From an uncultured Prevotellaceae bacterium (GTDB taxonomy: Bacteria > Bacteroidota > Bacteroidia > Bacteroidales > Bacteroidaceae), in NCBI GenBank assembly GCA_902784065.1, contig CACZTJ010000031.1, forward strand, positions 1-34,074: DNA of 34,074 nt. The letters run 5' to 3'. Position numbers and translations under genes: made by a program. The notes under the pieces were generated by a model that saw nothing but the letters and a program-made list of their open reading frames with translations, did no database searches and had not been told where the DNA came from. Below, piece by piece: positions 21,963-31,968 of the stretch. Numbering within the stretch: position 1 is the stretch's first letter; each line of letters begins with the position of its first letter.

Positions 21963-22766
21963 ATGTTGAAATTCATATCGTTTGGAAGTGGTAGCAGCGG
22001 TAATTGCTATTATCTTGGTACTGCAACCGACGGCTTGATAATAGATATTGGCGTAGGTATTCGCTCACTCAAGAAATCCTGCAAGGACTATGGCATACAG
22101 CTCTCGAAGGTGCGTCGGGTGCTGATAACCCACGACCATGCAGATCATATCAAGTCGGTGGGATCTTTCAGCTATGAGTACAAGGTGCCCGTCTATGCAA
22201 CGGAAAAAGTGCATAAGGGCATCGACGGCAACTATTGTGTGGCCAGAAAAATTGCTGTAGAGATGAAAAAGGAGATTGTGGTAGGTGAGCCCGTCCAGAT
22301 GGGCGACTTTCTGGTGAAGGCTTTTCCCGTGCCGCATGATGCCAGTGAGAATGTGGGCTATGAGATACAGGCAGAGGGCATTACGTTTGTGGTGATTACC
22401 GATGTCGGTAGTATTACGGAAGCCATCAAGGAGAGCATCTCGCATGCGAACTATCTCGTGATAGAGGCTAACCATGATGAGGAGATGCTGAAAAGCGGTC
22501 CCTATCCGGAGTATCTGCAGAAGCGTATTCTCAGCGATACCGGTCACCTGTCGAACAAGAACTGCGGCGAGGTGCTGGCTAACAATGCGACATGCAATCT
22601 GAAGCACGTATGGCTCTGTCATCTCAGTGAGGAGAACAACCATCCCGAACTGGCTCGCAAGACCGTTGAGACCATCCTGAGAAGCTATGGCATCGTGCCT
22701 GGCAAGGATTTTGAGCTGGAGGTGTTGCGTCGACAACTGCCGACAGGTGTTTATGATTTAACTTAA
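21963..22766 (+). CDS. Metallo-beta-lactamase fold hydrolase, YycJ/WalJ-like
   Basis: A 267-aa probable metal-dependent hydrolase, cytosolic. It starts MLKFISFGSGSSGNCYYLGT, as usual for the YycJ/WalJ group. The metal-binding motif H-x-H-x-D-H is intact as THDHADH. Further ligands are likely in FPVPHDASENVGY, ITDVGSI and NHDEEMLKSGPYPEYLQKRI, and GHLSN. In firmicutes relatives act in cell-wall control or DNA repair; the substrate here is unknown. A reading frame from a TTG 24 nt upstream exists, but it lies in the promoter box, so the ATG was chosen. It begins an operon-like run of six close genes. Confidence 0.9.
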   Translation: MLKFISFGSGSSGNCYYLGTATDGLIIDIGVGIRSLKKSCKDYGIQLSKVRRVLITHDHADHIKSVGSFSYEYKVPVYATEKVHKGIDGNYCVARKIAVEMKKEIVVGEPVQMGDFLVKAFPVPHDASENVGYEIQAEGITFVVITDVGSITEAIKESISHANYLVIEANHDEEMLKSGPYPEYLQKRILSDTGHLSNKNCGEVLANNATCNLKHVWLCHLSEENNHPELARKTVETILRSYGIVPGKDFELEVLRRQLPTGVYDLT

Positions 22767-22779
22767 AAGGATAAAGACG

Positions 22780-23283
22780 ATGAAAGAAGTGATCGTTAAG
22801 GATGCAGATCTGCAGCAAGCAGCCATGGAGGGCATGGATGCCTTTGTGAACGTGTTCGTGAAAGCCATCTATGATGCCATCGGCGGGGAACTGACACCGG
22901 AAACGATGGCAGAGCTGAATACCGACCAGATGACGCTCCTGGCGTGGGACATCTTGCATCAGGAGGTGATGGATGGCGGTTTCGTGCAGCTGATTCATAA
23001 CGGCTACGGGCCTTTCATCTTCAAGAACCCCCTGGCAAAGGTGCTTCGGCTGTGGGAGATGCGCGGTCCTTCAAAGCTGATATATGACGCTCACACCCTG
23101 TGGCTCAAGCACCGCGAGGAGATAGAGAAGGAATGTACCGACGAGGAGTTTATGGCGCTTTTCGAACAGTTCCCTGATTTTGACAACCTCGACGACCAGT
23201 TTGTGGAGAATGAGGAGGAGTGGACCGATGATATCGCGCATTATATTGACGATCATCTGGAGAAATTTGCAACGATTCAATAA
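22780..23283 (+). CDS. DMP19-family protein (DUF4375-like)
   Basis: A 167-aa soluble acidic protein. The segment LHQEVMDGGFVQLIHNGYGP followed by FIFKNPLAKVLRLW resembles the DMP19 group, which has been described as DNA-mimic proteins in Neisseria. The C-terminus is strongly acidic (FPDFDNLDDQFVENEEEW), which suits a DNA-mimic or a general protein-interaction role. The family link is by memory. The gene lies 13 nt after the hydrolase and 3 nt before smpB, so it is in the same operon. Confidence 0.7.
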   Translation: MKEVIVKDADLQQAAMEGMDAFVNVFVKAIYDAIGGELTPETMAELNTDQMTLLAWDILHQEVMDGGFVQLIHNGYGPFIFKNPLAKVLRLWEMRGPSKLIYDAHTLWLKHREEIEKECTDEEFMALFEQFPDFDNLDDQFVENEEEWTDDIAHYIDDHLEKFATIQ

Positions 23284-23286
23284 GGA

Positions 23287-23769
23287 ATGAATAAGGAACA
23301 GGAACAGCTCAGGAAGAAAAGTCCTGTACAGATCAAGAACAAGAAGGCCTCGTTTGAATACTTCTTCATCGAGACCTATACTGCCGGCATTGTGCTGACG
23401 GGCACGGAGATCAAAAGTATCCGACTCGGAAAGGCCAGTCTGGTAGATACCTATTGCGTGGTGATCAATGGGGAACTATGGGTGAAGGGCATGAATATCA
23501 GTCCTTATTTCTATGGCTCCTATAACAACCACGAGATGAAGCGTGACAGGAAACTGTTGCTGACGAAAAAGGAAATCAGAGCCCTGGAGAGTGCCACGAA
23601 GCAGACAGGCTATACCATTGTGCCTATTCTCGTATTCATAGATAACAAGGGCAGGGCCAAGATGGACATCGCACTTTGTAAGGGTAAGAAGGAGTTTGAT
23701 AAGCGCCAGACCCTGAAAGAGAAAGAAGACCGCAGGGAGATGGATCGGGCAATGAAGGTATATAAATGA
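23287..23769 (+). CDS. smpB: SsrA-binding protein SmpB
   Basis: It works with tmRNA in trans-translation to free stalled ribosomes. The 160 aa match the family: [84 protein letters not shown] and a basic tail. The tail ends in RAMKVYK. The stop overlaps the metH start as ATGA. The tmRNA gene is not in the window. Confidence 0.95.
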   Translation: MNKEQEQLRKKSPVQIKNKKASFEYFFIETYTAGIVLTGTEIKSIRLGKASLVDTYCVVINGELWVKGMNISPYFYGSYNNHEMKRDRKLLLTKKEIRALESATKQTGYTIVPILVFIDNKGRAKMDIALCKGKKEFDKRQTLKEKEDRREMDRAMKVYK

Positions 23770-26513
23770 AGAAACTAGACGATATCATCAAAGAACGGAT
23801 ACTCATCCTCGATGGAGCGATGGGAACGAAGATACAGACTTACGGTCTCACGGAAGAAGATTTCCGTGGCGACCGTTTTACTCATTTAAAAGGGCAACTG
23901 AAAGGAAATAACGATGTGCTTTCCATCACGCGCCCCGATGTGATCTCTGCCATTCACCGCCAGTATCTGGAGGCCGGGGCGGATATCATCGCCACCAATA
24001 CCTTTAGTAGTCAGCGTATCTCTCAGGCTGACTATTGCCTCGAAGAGGAAGCTTACGAGATGGCGCTTGCCAGTGCCAGATTAGCCCGCGAGGCCGCTGA
24101 TCAGTACAGTACCGAGGAAAAGCCTCGTTTTGTGGCTGGTTCGGTAGGTCCGACCAACAAGACCTGTTCGATGTCGCCTGATGTGAGTGATGCTGCGGCA
24201 AGAGATCTGACTTATGATGAACTGCTGGTGGCCTATCAGGAACAAATGGATGCCCTGATGGAGGGTGGGGTGGACGCCATCCTCATTGAGACCATCTTCG
24301 ATACGTTGAATGCGAAAGTGGCTATCGAAGCCGCCATGCAGGTCATGGCTAAGCGTCACCATGAGATACCGATCATGCTTTCCGTGACCGTCAGCGATCT
24401 GGCTGGTCGCACGCTTAGCGGACAGACGCTTGAGGCTTTCCTGGCCAGTATCAGCAGCTATCCCATCTTCTCTATCGGACTGAACTGCTCTTTTGGCGCT
24501 ACGCAGATGAAGCCGTTCTTGAAAGAGCTGGCAAAGCGTGCCCCTTATTATATCTCAGCCTATCCGAATGCAGGACTGCCCAATTCCCTCGGGCTCTATG
24601 ACGAGACGGCAGAGACGATGGCCCCAAAGATGGGAGAACTGGTGGACGAAGGACTGGTGAACATTATCGGTGGCTGCTGTGGTACTGACGAAACTTTTAT
24701 TGCTGCCTACGGGCCGCTGGTCGTGGGGAAAAAGCCTCATCAGCCTGTTGCCAAGCCCCAGACCATGTGGCTCTCAGGACTGGAACTGCTGGATGTGACG
24801 CCGGAGGTGCAGTTTGTCAATGTCGGCGAGCGATGCAATGTGGCCGGGTCGCGCAAGTTCCTCAGACTGATCAAGGAGAAGAACTATGACGAGGCGATCA
24901 GCATTGCCAGGAAACAGGTGGCCGATGGTGCGCTCGTGATAGATATCAATATGGATGACGGTCTGCTGGATGCCAAGGGGGAGATGGTGAACTTCCTGAA
25001 CCGTATTGCTGCAGAACCCGATATCGCTAAGGTGCCTGTGATGATTGACTCTTCTGACTGGGAGGTTATCAAGGCAGGTCTGAAGTGTGTACAGGGCAAG
25101 AGTATCGTCAACTCCATCTCACTCAAGGAAGGTGAGGCGAAGTTCCTCGAACATGCCTGTGACGTGAAGCGCTATGGTGCTGCCGTTGTGGTGATGTGCT
25201 TCGACGAACAAGGACAGGCCACCAGCTATGAGCGCCGTATAGAGATTGCGGAGCGGGCCTATCGCTTGTTGACAGAACAGGTGGGAATGAATCCGCTTGA
25301 TATCATCTTCGACCCCAATGTCCTGGCTGTGGCTACAGGTATGCCCGAACACGACAGTTATGCGGCAGATTTTATCAAGGCTACCGCTTGGATCAAGCAA
25401 CATCTGCCGGGTGCACATATCAGCGGCGGCGTTAGTAACCTGAGTTTTTCGTTCCGTGGCAACAACTACATTCGTGAAGCCATGCATGCCGTTTTTCTGT
25501 ATCATGCGATTAAGAACGGAATGGATTTTGGAATCGTAAATCCTTCATCGCTAGTAACATATACAGATATACCTCAAGCACGACTAGATGTAATAGAAGA
25601 CGTGATCCTGAATCGGCGGGATGATGCATCGGAGCGGTTGATTGCCTTAGCCAGTGAGATGATGAATGCCGCTGTGCCAAGCGCTTCAGGTAAGTCTTCG
25701 GAGGCCCAAGATGCAAGTCATTCCAGAGAGATCATGCCTGTGGAAGATCGTCTGATCGAGGCATTGGTGAAGGGTATCGGCGATTATCTGGAAGCAGATT
25801 TGAAGGAAGCCCTTCAGAAGTATCCGCATGCGGTGGATATCATCGAGGGGCCCTTAATGGCTGGTATGAATACCGTTGGACAACGCTTTGGCGAAGGCAA
25901 GATGTTCCTGCCGCAGGTGGTGAAGACGGCTCGCACCATGAAACAGGCTGTCGGGATCTTGCAACCCTATATTGAAGCCGAGAAAGCCGAGGGAGCCAAT
26001 AGCGCAGGAAAAGTATTGCTGGCCACCGTTAAGGGCGATGTGCATGATATCGGTAAGAACATTGTCGGCGTGGTGATGGCCTGCAACAACTATGAGATCA
26101 TCGATATGGGCGTGATGGTGCCGGCAGAACAGATCGTGAGGAAAGCCGTCGACGAGCATGTCGATATCATCGGACTGAGCGGCCTGATTACACCAAGCTT
26201 GGAGGAAATGGTGAATGTGGCGAAGGAGCTGCAGCGTGCAGGGCTTGACATTCCTATTATGATAGGTGGTGCCACCACCAGCGAGTTGCATGTAGCCTTG
26301 AAGATCGCTCCTGTTTATGCAGGTCCTGTAGTCTGGATGAAAGATGCCTCTCAGAACGCCCTTGTTGCTGCCAGGCTAATGAGCTCGCAGGATCAGATGG
26401 AACAGGAACTGTCTGAGAAATACGAGCATCTGCGTGAAGACTATCAGCAGCAACAGAAAGAACTGCTTTCCTATGAGGAGGCCAAGAAACAAAAGAATAA
26501 TTTATTCGAATGA
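23766..26513 (+). CDS. metH: Cobalamin-dependent methionine synthase, lacking the activation domain
   Basis: It transfers the methyl group of 5-methyl-THF to homocysteine through cobalamin. The 915 aa contain a homocysteine domain (about 1-310; GLNCSFGA and IIGGCCGT give the zinc cysteines), a pterin domain (about 345-610; [14 protein letters not shown]), a B12 cap (about 645-740) and a B12-binding domain whose ligand His760 lies in DVHDIGKN. The protein ends soon after, in [13 protein letters not shown]. coli MetH has about 1227 aa because of a C-terminal AdoMet-binding reactivation domain, absent here with no trace downstream. Short forms like this occur in Bacteroidetes and must be reactivated by another protein. 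It overlaps smpB and the next gene by 4 nt on each side. Confidence 0.93.
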   Translation: MKKLDDIIKERILILDGAMGTKIQTYGLTEEDFRGDRFTHLKGQLKGNNDVLSITRPDVISAIHRQYLEAGADIIATNTFSSQRISQADYCLEEEAYEMALASARLAREAADQYSTEEKPRFVAGSVGPTNKTCSMSPDVSDAAARDLTYDELLVAYQEQMDALMEGGVDAILIETIFDTLNAKVAIEAAMQVMAKRHHEIPIMLSVTVSDLAGRTLSGQTLEAFLASISSYPIFSIGLNCSFGATQMKPFLKELAKRAPYYISAYPNAGLPNSLGLYDETAETMAPKMGELVDEGLVNIIGGCCGTDETFIAAYGPLVVGKKPHQPVAKPQTMWLSGLELLDVTPEVQFVNVGERCNVAGSRKFLRLIKEKNYDEAISIARKQVADGALVIDINMDDGLLDAKGEMVNFLNRIAAEPDIAKVPVMIDSSDWEVIKAGLKCVQGKSIVNSISLKEGEAKFLEHACDVKRYGAAVVVMCFDEQGQATSYERRIEIAERAYRLLTEQVGMNPLDIIFDPNVLAVATGMPEHDSYAADFIKATAWIKQHLPGAHISGGVSNLSFSFRGNNYIREAMHAVFLYHAIKNGMDFGIVNPSSLVTYTDIPQARLDVIEDVILNRRDDASERLIALASEMMNAAVPSASGKSSEAQDASHSREIMPVEDRLIEALVKGIGDYLEADLKEALQKYPHAVDIIEGPLMAGMNTVGQRFGEGKMFLPQVVKTARTMKQAVGILQPYIEAEKAEGANSAGKVLLATVKGDVHDIGKNIVGVVMACNNYEIIDMGVMVPAEQIVRKAVDEHVDIIGLSGLITPSLEEMVNVAKELQRAGLDIPIMIGGATTSELHVALKIAPVYAGPVVWMKDASQNALVAARLMSSQDQMEQELSEKYEHLREDYQQQQKELLSYEEAKKQKNNLFE

Positions 26514-27994
26514 TGAAGAAAATACTACTATTATCAGTCATGCTTCTGCTGGTGATGACGGCAGGAGCTCAGAAACGAGAGATGCGTGGCGCATGGATCC
26601 AGACTGTCAACGGACAGTTCCAGGGGATGGGTACAGCGAAGATGCAGCAGACGCTGACTTATCAGCTCGACGAGTTGCAAAAGGACGGCGTGAATGTCAT
26701 TATCTTCCAGGTGCGCCCGGAATGTGATGCGTTGTACGAGAGCAAGCTCGAGCCGTGGAGCCGTTTCCTCACAGGAAAGCAGGGAGTTGCCCCCAAGCCT
26801 TATTGGGATCCCCTGCAGTGGATGATCGATGAATGCCATAAGCGTGGTATGGAGCTCCATGCGTGGATTAATCCCTATAGAGCAAAGACAAAGGGAACCC
26901 GCCAACTGGCCAGCAATCATATTGCAGTCAGGAAGCCCATGAACTGTTTTGCCTATGACGAATTGTTCATCTTGAACCCGGGTATTCCAGAGAACCGCGA
27001 TTATATCTGTGAGGTGGCTAAGGATATTGTGAGCCGATATGATGTGGATGGTATCCATATGGACGATTATTTCTATCCATATCCCGTGAAAGGGGAGACC
27101 ATTCCTGATGATGAGCTGTTCCAGGAGCACTCTAATGGCATCAAGAACCAGAAGGACTGGCGTCGCTACAATGTGAACCTGTTTATTGAACAGTTCTATA
27201 AGACAGTCCATGAGACCAAACCTTGGGTAAAGGTGGGTATCTCGCCATTTGGTATCTATAGAAACAAAAAGAGTTCTTCTATGGGTAGTGATACCAATGG
27301 ATTGCAGAACTATGATGATCTCTATGCCGATGTCCTGTTCTGGGTCAATAATGGCTGGCTCGACTATTGCGCGCCTCAGCTCTATTGGGAGATCGGAAAC
27401 AAGGCTGCCGACTATGAGACGCTGATTAAGTGGTGGAACCAGTATGCCAGTGGTCGTCCTCTGATTATTGGTGAGGATGTGGAGCGCACCGTGAAGCATG
27501 CTGATCTGAAGAATCCAAAGGTTCATCAGTTGCCAGCGAAAATGGCGCTTCATAAGCAGTTGCCTTATGTAAAGGGAACTATCTTGTGGTATGCAAAAGC
27601 TGCCGTTGACAATATCGGCAATTATGGTACAACCCTCAGGAATGTATATTGGAAATATCCCGCCTTGCAGCCCGAGATGCCATTTATCGACGATAAGGCT
27701 CCTAAAAAGGTCAAGAAACTGAAGCCGATGTGGATCGACGGCGACTATGTGCTGTTCTGGACAGCACCGGAGGCCAAGAGCTGGGATGATGAGATTGTCA
27801 AGTTTGTGGTCTATCGGTTTGCAAAAGGCGAGAAGGTCAACACGGATGATCCTTCGAAGATTGTGGCGATAACCAATGATCCTTTCTATAAGCTGCCTTA
27901 TGTGCAGGGTAAGGAAAAGTGGACTTATGTGGTTACAGCTCTTGATCGTCTGCAGAACGAGAGTAAGACGGCCAAGAAGAATATCAAACTATAA
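26510..27994 (+). CDS. GHL10-type glycoside hydrolase-like protein (DUF187)
   Basis: An exported 494-aa protein with signal peptide ([16 protein letters not shown], cleavage near residue 21-22). The TIM-barrel family motif appears in [52 protein letters not shown] and [17 protein letters not shown] and E in these segments are candidate catalytic residues. A further motif is [14 protein letters not shown]. The C-terminal 100 residues look like a fibronectin-type or similar beta domain. It probably acts on a periplasmic or extracellular glycan; the substrate is unknown. It overlaps the metH stop as ATGA, although its function seems unrelated to methionine. Confidence 0.88.
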   Translation: MMKKILLLSVMLLLVMTAGAQKREMRGAWIQTVNGQFQGMGTAKMQQTLTYQLDELQKDGVNVIIFQVRPECDALYESKLEPWSRFLTGKQGVAPKPYWDPLQWMIDECHKRGMELHAWINPYRAKTKGTRQLASNHIAVRKPMNCFAYDELFILNPGIPENRDYICEVAKDIVSRYDVDGIHMDDYFYPYPVKGETIPDDELFQEHSNGIKNQKDWRRYNVNLFIEQFYKTVHETKPWVKVGISPFGIYRNKKSSSMGSDTNGLQNYDDLYADVLFWVNNGWLDYCAPQLYWEIGNKAADYETLIKWWNQYASGRPLIIGEDVERTVKHADLKNPKVHQLPAKMALHKQLPYVKGTILWYAKAAVDNIGNYGTTLRNVYWKYPALQPEMPFIDDKAPKKVKKLKPMWIDGDYVLFWTAPEAKSWDDEIVKFVVYRFAKGEKVNTDDPSKIVAITNDPFYKLPYVQGKEKWTYVVTALDRLQNESKTAKKNIKL

Positions 27995-28004
27995 TTGAAC
28001 GGCG

Positions 28005-28634
28005 ATGAAACAGCTGACAGTCATACTGGCGACAATGCTTCTGCTGCTATCTTGTGGTGGCAGGAGACAGTTGTCGCCAGAGGAACTGTCGCATAAGCTG
28101 GATAGCGTCAAGAATGTGGAGATCAATGAGCATTTGAAGTTGCAGGGCATCGACCTGGAACAATCAGATAATCCCTTGAAAATGTTCTATGACAGTCTGA
28201 ATCTGCAGACACTTCCCATCAGTTATACCGAGAATTATGTCAGGTTCCTGCCGGCTTTCAAACCTATTCCAAGTGAAATACTGCACTATATGGACCTGCA
28301 AGACTACAATGAGCCCAAAGCCGTTAGTCTGCCTGAGAGCTTGGGTGCAAAGCTGATTCTTGTAGCAGTTGATGAGTCGCCACATCTCTATTCGGTATGG
28401 CTGTATTCGTTGAATGATGACTATATGCCAGTGGATAAACTATGTCTATATGCCATCGAAGATAAAGACGATGCCATCAACCCTGATGAGTTTATCCAGT
28501 ATTTCTCGATTACCAGCGATTACGAGATACATTTGTTAGACTATTCCAAAAAGCAGCATAAGACGCGCTATGAGGAGATCTATTATATTGATGTCTCACG
28601 AAAGTTTGTCATGCGTGAGAGTTCTTTAGAATAG
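28005..28634 (+). CDS. Hypothetical lipoprotein
   Basis: A 209-aa protein with a lipoprotein signal: MKQLTVILATMLLLLSCGG, with Cys17 as the lipid site. The mature part is acidic and contains SLPESLGAKLILVAVDESPH and LYSVWLYSLNDDYMPVDK; no known domain could be named. It lies 10 nt after the GHL10 gene and probably ends that operon. The stop codon abuts the stop of the opposing gene at 28635 with no gap, so the two transcripts must run into each other. Confidence 0.75.
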   Translation: MKQLTVILATMLLLLSCGGRRQLSPEELSHKLDSVKNVEINEHLKLQGIDLEQSDNPLKMFYDSLNLQTLPISYTENYVRFLPAFKPIPSEILHYMDLQDYNEPKAVSLPESLGAKLILVAVDESPHLYSVWLYSLNDDYMPVDKLCLYAIEDKDDAINPDEFIQYFSITSDYEIHLLDYSKKQHKTRYEEIYYIDVSRKFVMRESSLE

Positions 28635-29075
28635 TTATTCCTTCAGCAGTTTTTCAAGGAAGGCGTCAAGATCCTCGCCAAGTCCTTCCATCAAGTCCGG
28701 ATCAATGATGACCGTCTCGTCATCTACCAGATACAATTCTTCCACACTCTCTTTGTCGTCGTTCTCTAAAACGAAGGAGAAGGGCTTCAAGATGGACATT
28801 TGCTCAATCAACTCTTTCTGCTTCACTAAGCACTTCCTGATGACAGGAGCAATCTGCTCATAGAAATTGTCTTCGGCATTATTGATCCATTGCTCAATAA
28901 CGCAACGGGTAATTTCTGCGTCTTCGTCATTGAAGGCCACCATTTCGCCTGTGTCTTGAGTGACACGGATATGGATGTCGGTCATGAGGGAAGCTTCCTT
29001 TGTTGCAGGAAATTTGTCTGCGATCTTACGGATGGCCCGTTCAATCAGTTGTAAGGTCTGTTCGCTGGTGTTCAT
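28635..29075 (-). CDS. Conserved hypothetical acidic protein
   Basis: A 146-aa soluble, strongly acidic protein of unknown function (pieces such as GEMVAFNDEDAEITRCVIEQ and DPDLMEGLGEDLDAFLEKLL). It is largely helical and has no signal peptide. It has a canonical promoter, which supports it as a real gene. It is convergent with the lipoprotein gene and divergent from the rseC-rnf operon. Confidence 0.75.
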   Translation of the reverse strand: MNTSEQTLQLIERAIRKIADKFPATKEASLMTDIHIRVTQDTGEMVAFNDEDAEITRCVIEQWINNAEDNFYEQIAPVIRKCLVKQKELIEQMSILKPFSFVLENDDKESVEELYLVDDETVIIDPDLMEGLGEDLDAFLEKLLKE

Positions 29076-29099
29076 TATGATAATTATTTAAATCGTGGC

Positions 29100-29130
29100 A
29101 AAAGTATAAAAAATCCTCTATAATTGCAAA
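29100..29130 (-). promoter_or_regulatory. Promoter of the 28635-29075 gene
   Basis: On the minus strand TTG (29128-29130), 20 nt, TACTTTTG (29100-29107). It gives a leader of about 20 nt. Confidence 0.8.
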
Positions 29131-29168
29131 CGATTACGATTATTTTTGCGAAAAAAAATCAAATAAGC

Positions 29169-29198
29169 TTGTTTATTCCCAATTATTTTGTACCTTTG
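29169..29198 (+). promoter_or_regulatory. Promoter of the rseC-rnf operon
   Basis: TTG at 29169-29171, 19 nt, TACCTTTG at 29191-29198. The leader to the rseC ATG is about 40 nt. Confidence 0.75.
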
Positions 29199-29245
29199 CA
29201 ATTGTAAAGTAGAGTTTGCAAAAAGAAGACTACTACAAGGAACTC

Positions 29246-29659
29246 ATGAGTACTAAAATAAGCCATTCGGGCATTGTAGAATCAATTCGTGAAGGATGTG
29301 TGCAGGTGCGTATTCTTCAGACATCAGCCTGTGCAGCGTGTAAAGTTGCCGGGCATTGCCATGCTTCTGAATCAAAAGAGAAGATTGTTGATGTCCTGAA
29401 TGTTGGCGACACTTCACGTTTGAAAGTAGGCGACAGCGTGGTTGTCAGTGCTTCGCGTGATGTTGCAAACAGAGCATTATTACTAGGCTTTGGATTGCCT
29501 TTCCTGATATTGGTATCTGTACTTTTTATCATGTTACAGTTGGTATCTGATGAAGGTCTGGCCGCTCTGGCTGCTCTCTCGGCACTATTGCCATATTATG
29601 GTTTGCTTTATCTGCTACGTGACAAAATCCAGCAGAAGATGGCTTTCTCTATTGAATGA
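29246..29659 (+). CDS. rseC: RseC/MucC-family protein (SoxR-reducing system)
   Basis: A 137-aa inner-membrane protein. The N-terminal part has the cysteine pattern SACAACKVAGHCHA after GIVESIREGCVQVRI, as in RseC/MucC proteins. Two hydrophobic spans follow (LLLGFGLPFLILVSVLFIML and an Ala/Leu-rich one near YYGLLYLL). In proteobacteria RseC belongs with Rsx/Rnf for reduction of SoxR, and in Bacteroidetes it sits before rnf. That place is exactly what is seen here. The ATG was preferred over a TTG 30 nt upstream. The protein probably helps assembly or electron transfer of the Rnf complex. Confidence 0.88.
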   Translation: MSTKISHSGIVESIREGCVQVRILQTSACAACKVAGHCHASESKEKIVDVLNVGDTSRLKVGDSVVVSASRDVANRALLLGFGLPFLILVSVLFIMLQLVSDEGLAALAALSALLPYYGLLYLLRDKIQQKMAFSIE

Positions 29660-29695
29660 AAATTTTAAATTAAAACTAAAACAAATATAAGCATT

Positions 29696-30577
29696 ATGGA
29701 TTTCATCTTGATTGCAGTAATGGTCTTAGGAGCGATAGGCTTGATAGCAGCAGTCGTGCTGTTTGCCGCCTCCAAGAAATTTGCTGTCTATGAGGATCCC
29801 CGCATTGCGCAGGTCGGCGAGGTGCTGCCTGGTGCTAACTGTGGAGGATGTGGATTCCCTGGCTGTAGCGGTATGGCAGATGCACTTGTTAAGGGAGCAG
29901 ATGCCGGAAGCCTCGATGGACTGTTCTGTCCTGTAGGTGGTGCTGATACCATGGGAAAGGTGGCTGATCTGTTGGGAATGGCTATTGCCAATTCCGAGCC
30001 GATGGTAGCCGTAGTGAGATGTAATGGTACTTGTGAGCATCGTCCTCGCATTGCCGAGTATGCAGGATTACGCACTTGTGCAGCAATGCATGCCTGTGGT
30101 GCTGGTGAGACAGCCTGTGGCTTTGGCTGTCTGGGTTGTGGAGATTGTGAAGCTGCCTGCCAGTTTGATGCCATCCACGTGAATCCTGAGACGGGCATTC
30201 CTGAGGTAGATGAAGACAAGTGTACCTCTTGTGGTGCATGTGTGAAGGCTTGTCCGCGCCATATCATTGAACTTCGCAAGAAGGGACCGAAGGGTAGGAG
30301 AGTCTTTGTATCTTGTGTCAATAAGGACAAGGGTGCCGTTTCTATGAAGGCATGTAAGGTGAGCTGTATCGGATGTGGAAAGTGTGAGAAGGAATGTCCT
30401 TTTGGTGCTATCACAGTTGAGGGCAACTGCTCATATATCGATTTCAACAAATGCCGTCTGTGTCGTAAGTGCGTGACAGTTTGTCCGACGAAGGCTATTC
30501 GCGACGTGAATTTCCCCACGCCGGCACCAGCTCCAAAGCCCAAAGAACCTAAAAAAGAAGAGGAGGCAAAAGCATGA
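29696..30577 (+). CDS. rnfB: Rnf electron transport complex subunit B
   Basis: It takes electrons from ferredoxin into the Rnf complex. The 293 aa start with one membrane anchor (DFILIAVMVLGAIGLIAAVV). Then comes the Fe-S domain with NCGGCGFPGCSGMADAL and a further Cys in LFCPVGG, and four CxxCxxCxxxC ferredoxin motifs: CLGCGDCEAAC, CTSCGACVKAC, CIGCGKCEKEC and CRLCRKCVTVC. The last two bind the usual [4Fe-4S] clusters. A Pro/Lys/Glu-rich tail ends the protein. The stop overlaps rnfC as ATGA. A promoter lies before rseC, so rseC and rnfB-E form one operon. Confidence 0.95.
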   Translation: MDFILIAVMVLGAIGLIAAVVLFAASKKFAVYEDPRIAQVGEVLPGANCGGCGFPGCSGMADALVKGADAGSLDGLFCPVGGADTMGKVADLLGMAIANSEPMVAVVRCNGTCEHRPRIAEYAGLRTCAAMHACGAGETACGFGCLGCGDCEAACQFDAIHVNPETGIPEVDEDKCTSCGACVKACPRHIIELRKKGPKGRRVFVSCVNKDKGAVSMKACKVSCIGCGKCEKECPFGAITVEGNCSYIDFNKCRLCRKCVTVCPTKAIRDVNFPTPAPAPKPKEPKKEEEAKA

Positions 30578-31944
30578 ATATCAAAACATTTAGTATAGGT
30601 GGTGTACACCCCGAAGAGAATAAACTGACTCACGATGCTGTAACCCAAGTGGCAGCCCTGCCAAAGCAGGCCATCTTCCCGCTTGGTCAGCATATCGGAG
30701 CTCCTGCTAAGCCTGTTGTTCAGAAAGGTGATAAGGTAAAGGTGGGAACCATGATTGCCGAGGCTGGAGGTTTTGTCTCTGCCCCGATTTTCTCATCTGT
30801 TAGCGGAACCGTTTTCAAGATTGATACCGCTATCGATGCGACAGGTTATCGTAAACCCGTTATTATTATTAATGTAGAGGGTGATGAATGGGAGGAGAGT
30901 ATTGACCGTTCTGATAAGCTGGAGACTGTGGAGGCTCATCCCGAGCTGACACCAGAGGAGATTGTCAACCGCATCAAGAATGCTGGTGTTGTTGGTATGG
31001 GTGGAGCTTGTTTCCCCACCTTTATCAAACTGACGCCTCCGCCTACAGCTAAAGCCGAATGTGTGATCATCAACGCTGTTGAGTGTGAACCTTATATTAC
31101 TGCCGACTTCCGCCTGATGATGGAGAAAGCCGATGAGATTCTGATTGGTCTGGAACTGTTGATGAAGGCTGCTAAGGTGACAACCGGTTATATTGGCATC
31201 GAAACCAATAAGATGCCTGCCATCGAACTGCTCACAGAGAAATGTGCCAAGAAATTCAATGGCTCTGCCTATACAGTAGAAGTAGTGCCTTTGAAGCAGC
31301 GTTATCCACAGGGTGGTGAGAAGCAGCTTGTTGATGCGGTGATTCGTCGTCAGGTGCCTGCTCCTCCTGCTATTCCTGTGAATGTAGGTGCGATCGTACA
31401 GAATGTAGGAACTGCATATGCCGTATATGAGGCAGTGATGAAGCATAAGCCGCTCTTTGAGCGCTATACCACCGTAACAGGAAAGAAGATTAAGAATCCT
31501 GGTAATTTCCTGGTGCGCATGGGTACACCGATGAAGGATCTGATTGATGCCTGTGGTGGTATGCCTGAGGGGGATAACAAACTGCTTGCCGGTGGTCCGA
31601 TGATGGGTAAGGCTCTGACTTCTGTAGAAGTACCTATCTGTAAGGGAACCAACTCTGTAACGGTCATCTCTGATGATGAGGCTCGCCGTAAGGAACCTCA
31701 GCCATGTATCCGCTGTGCTAAGTGTGTTGGGGCTTGTCCAATGGGACTTGAACCTTATCTGCTTGCCAAGCTCTCTGAGATACAGAATTGGGAACGTGCT
31801 GAGCATGAGGAGATTGTCAGCTGTATTGAGTGTGGCTCATGTCAGTTCACATGTCCTGCCCATCGTCCGTTGCTCGACAATATCCGTCAGGGAAAGAGCA
31901 CTGTTATGGGAATCATTCGCAGCCGTGCTGCCGCAAAAAAGTAA
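30574..31944 (+). CDS. rnfC: Rnf electron transport complex subunit C
   Basis: The peripheral NAD-binding subunit, 456 aa. The N-terminal RnfC barrel (about 1-115) is followed by an NADH/FMN domain with the Gly-rich GMGGACFPTFIKLTPPP. Two [4Fe-4S] motifs stand near the C-terminus: CIRCAKCVGACPMGLEP and CIECGSCQFTCPAHRPL. Length is typical of the short Rnf type without a long basic tail. It overlaps rnfB by 4 nt; rnfD starts 24 nt after it. Confidence 0.95.
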   Translation: MNIKTFSIGGVHPEENKLTHDAVTQVAALPKQAIFPLGQHIGAPAKPVVQKGDKVKVGTMIAEAGGFVSAPIFSSVSGTVFKIDTAIDATGYRKPVIIINVEGDEWEESIDRSDKLETVEAHPELTPEEIVNRIKNAGVVGMGGACFPTFIKLTPPPTAKAECVIINAVECEPYITADFRLMMEKADEILIGLELLMKAAKVTTGYIGIETNKMPAIELLTEKCAKKFNGSAYTVEVVPLKQRYPQGGEKQLVDAVIRRQVPAPPAIPVNVGAIVQNVGTAYAVYEAVMKHKPLFERYTTVTGKKIKNPGNFLVRMGTPMKDLIDACGGMPEGDNKLLAGGPMMGKALTSVEVPICKGTNSVTVISDDEARRKEPQPCIRCAKCVGACPMGLEPYLLAKLSEIQNWERAEHEEIVSCIECGSCQFTCPAHRPLLDNIRQGKSTVMGIIRSRAAAKK

Positions 31945-31968
31945 AATAAGTAAAAAGGTAAAAATACA

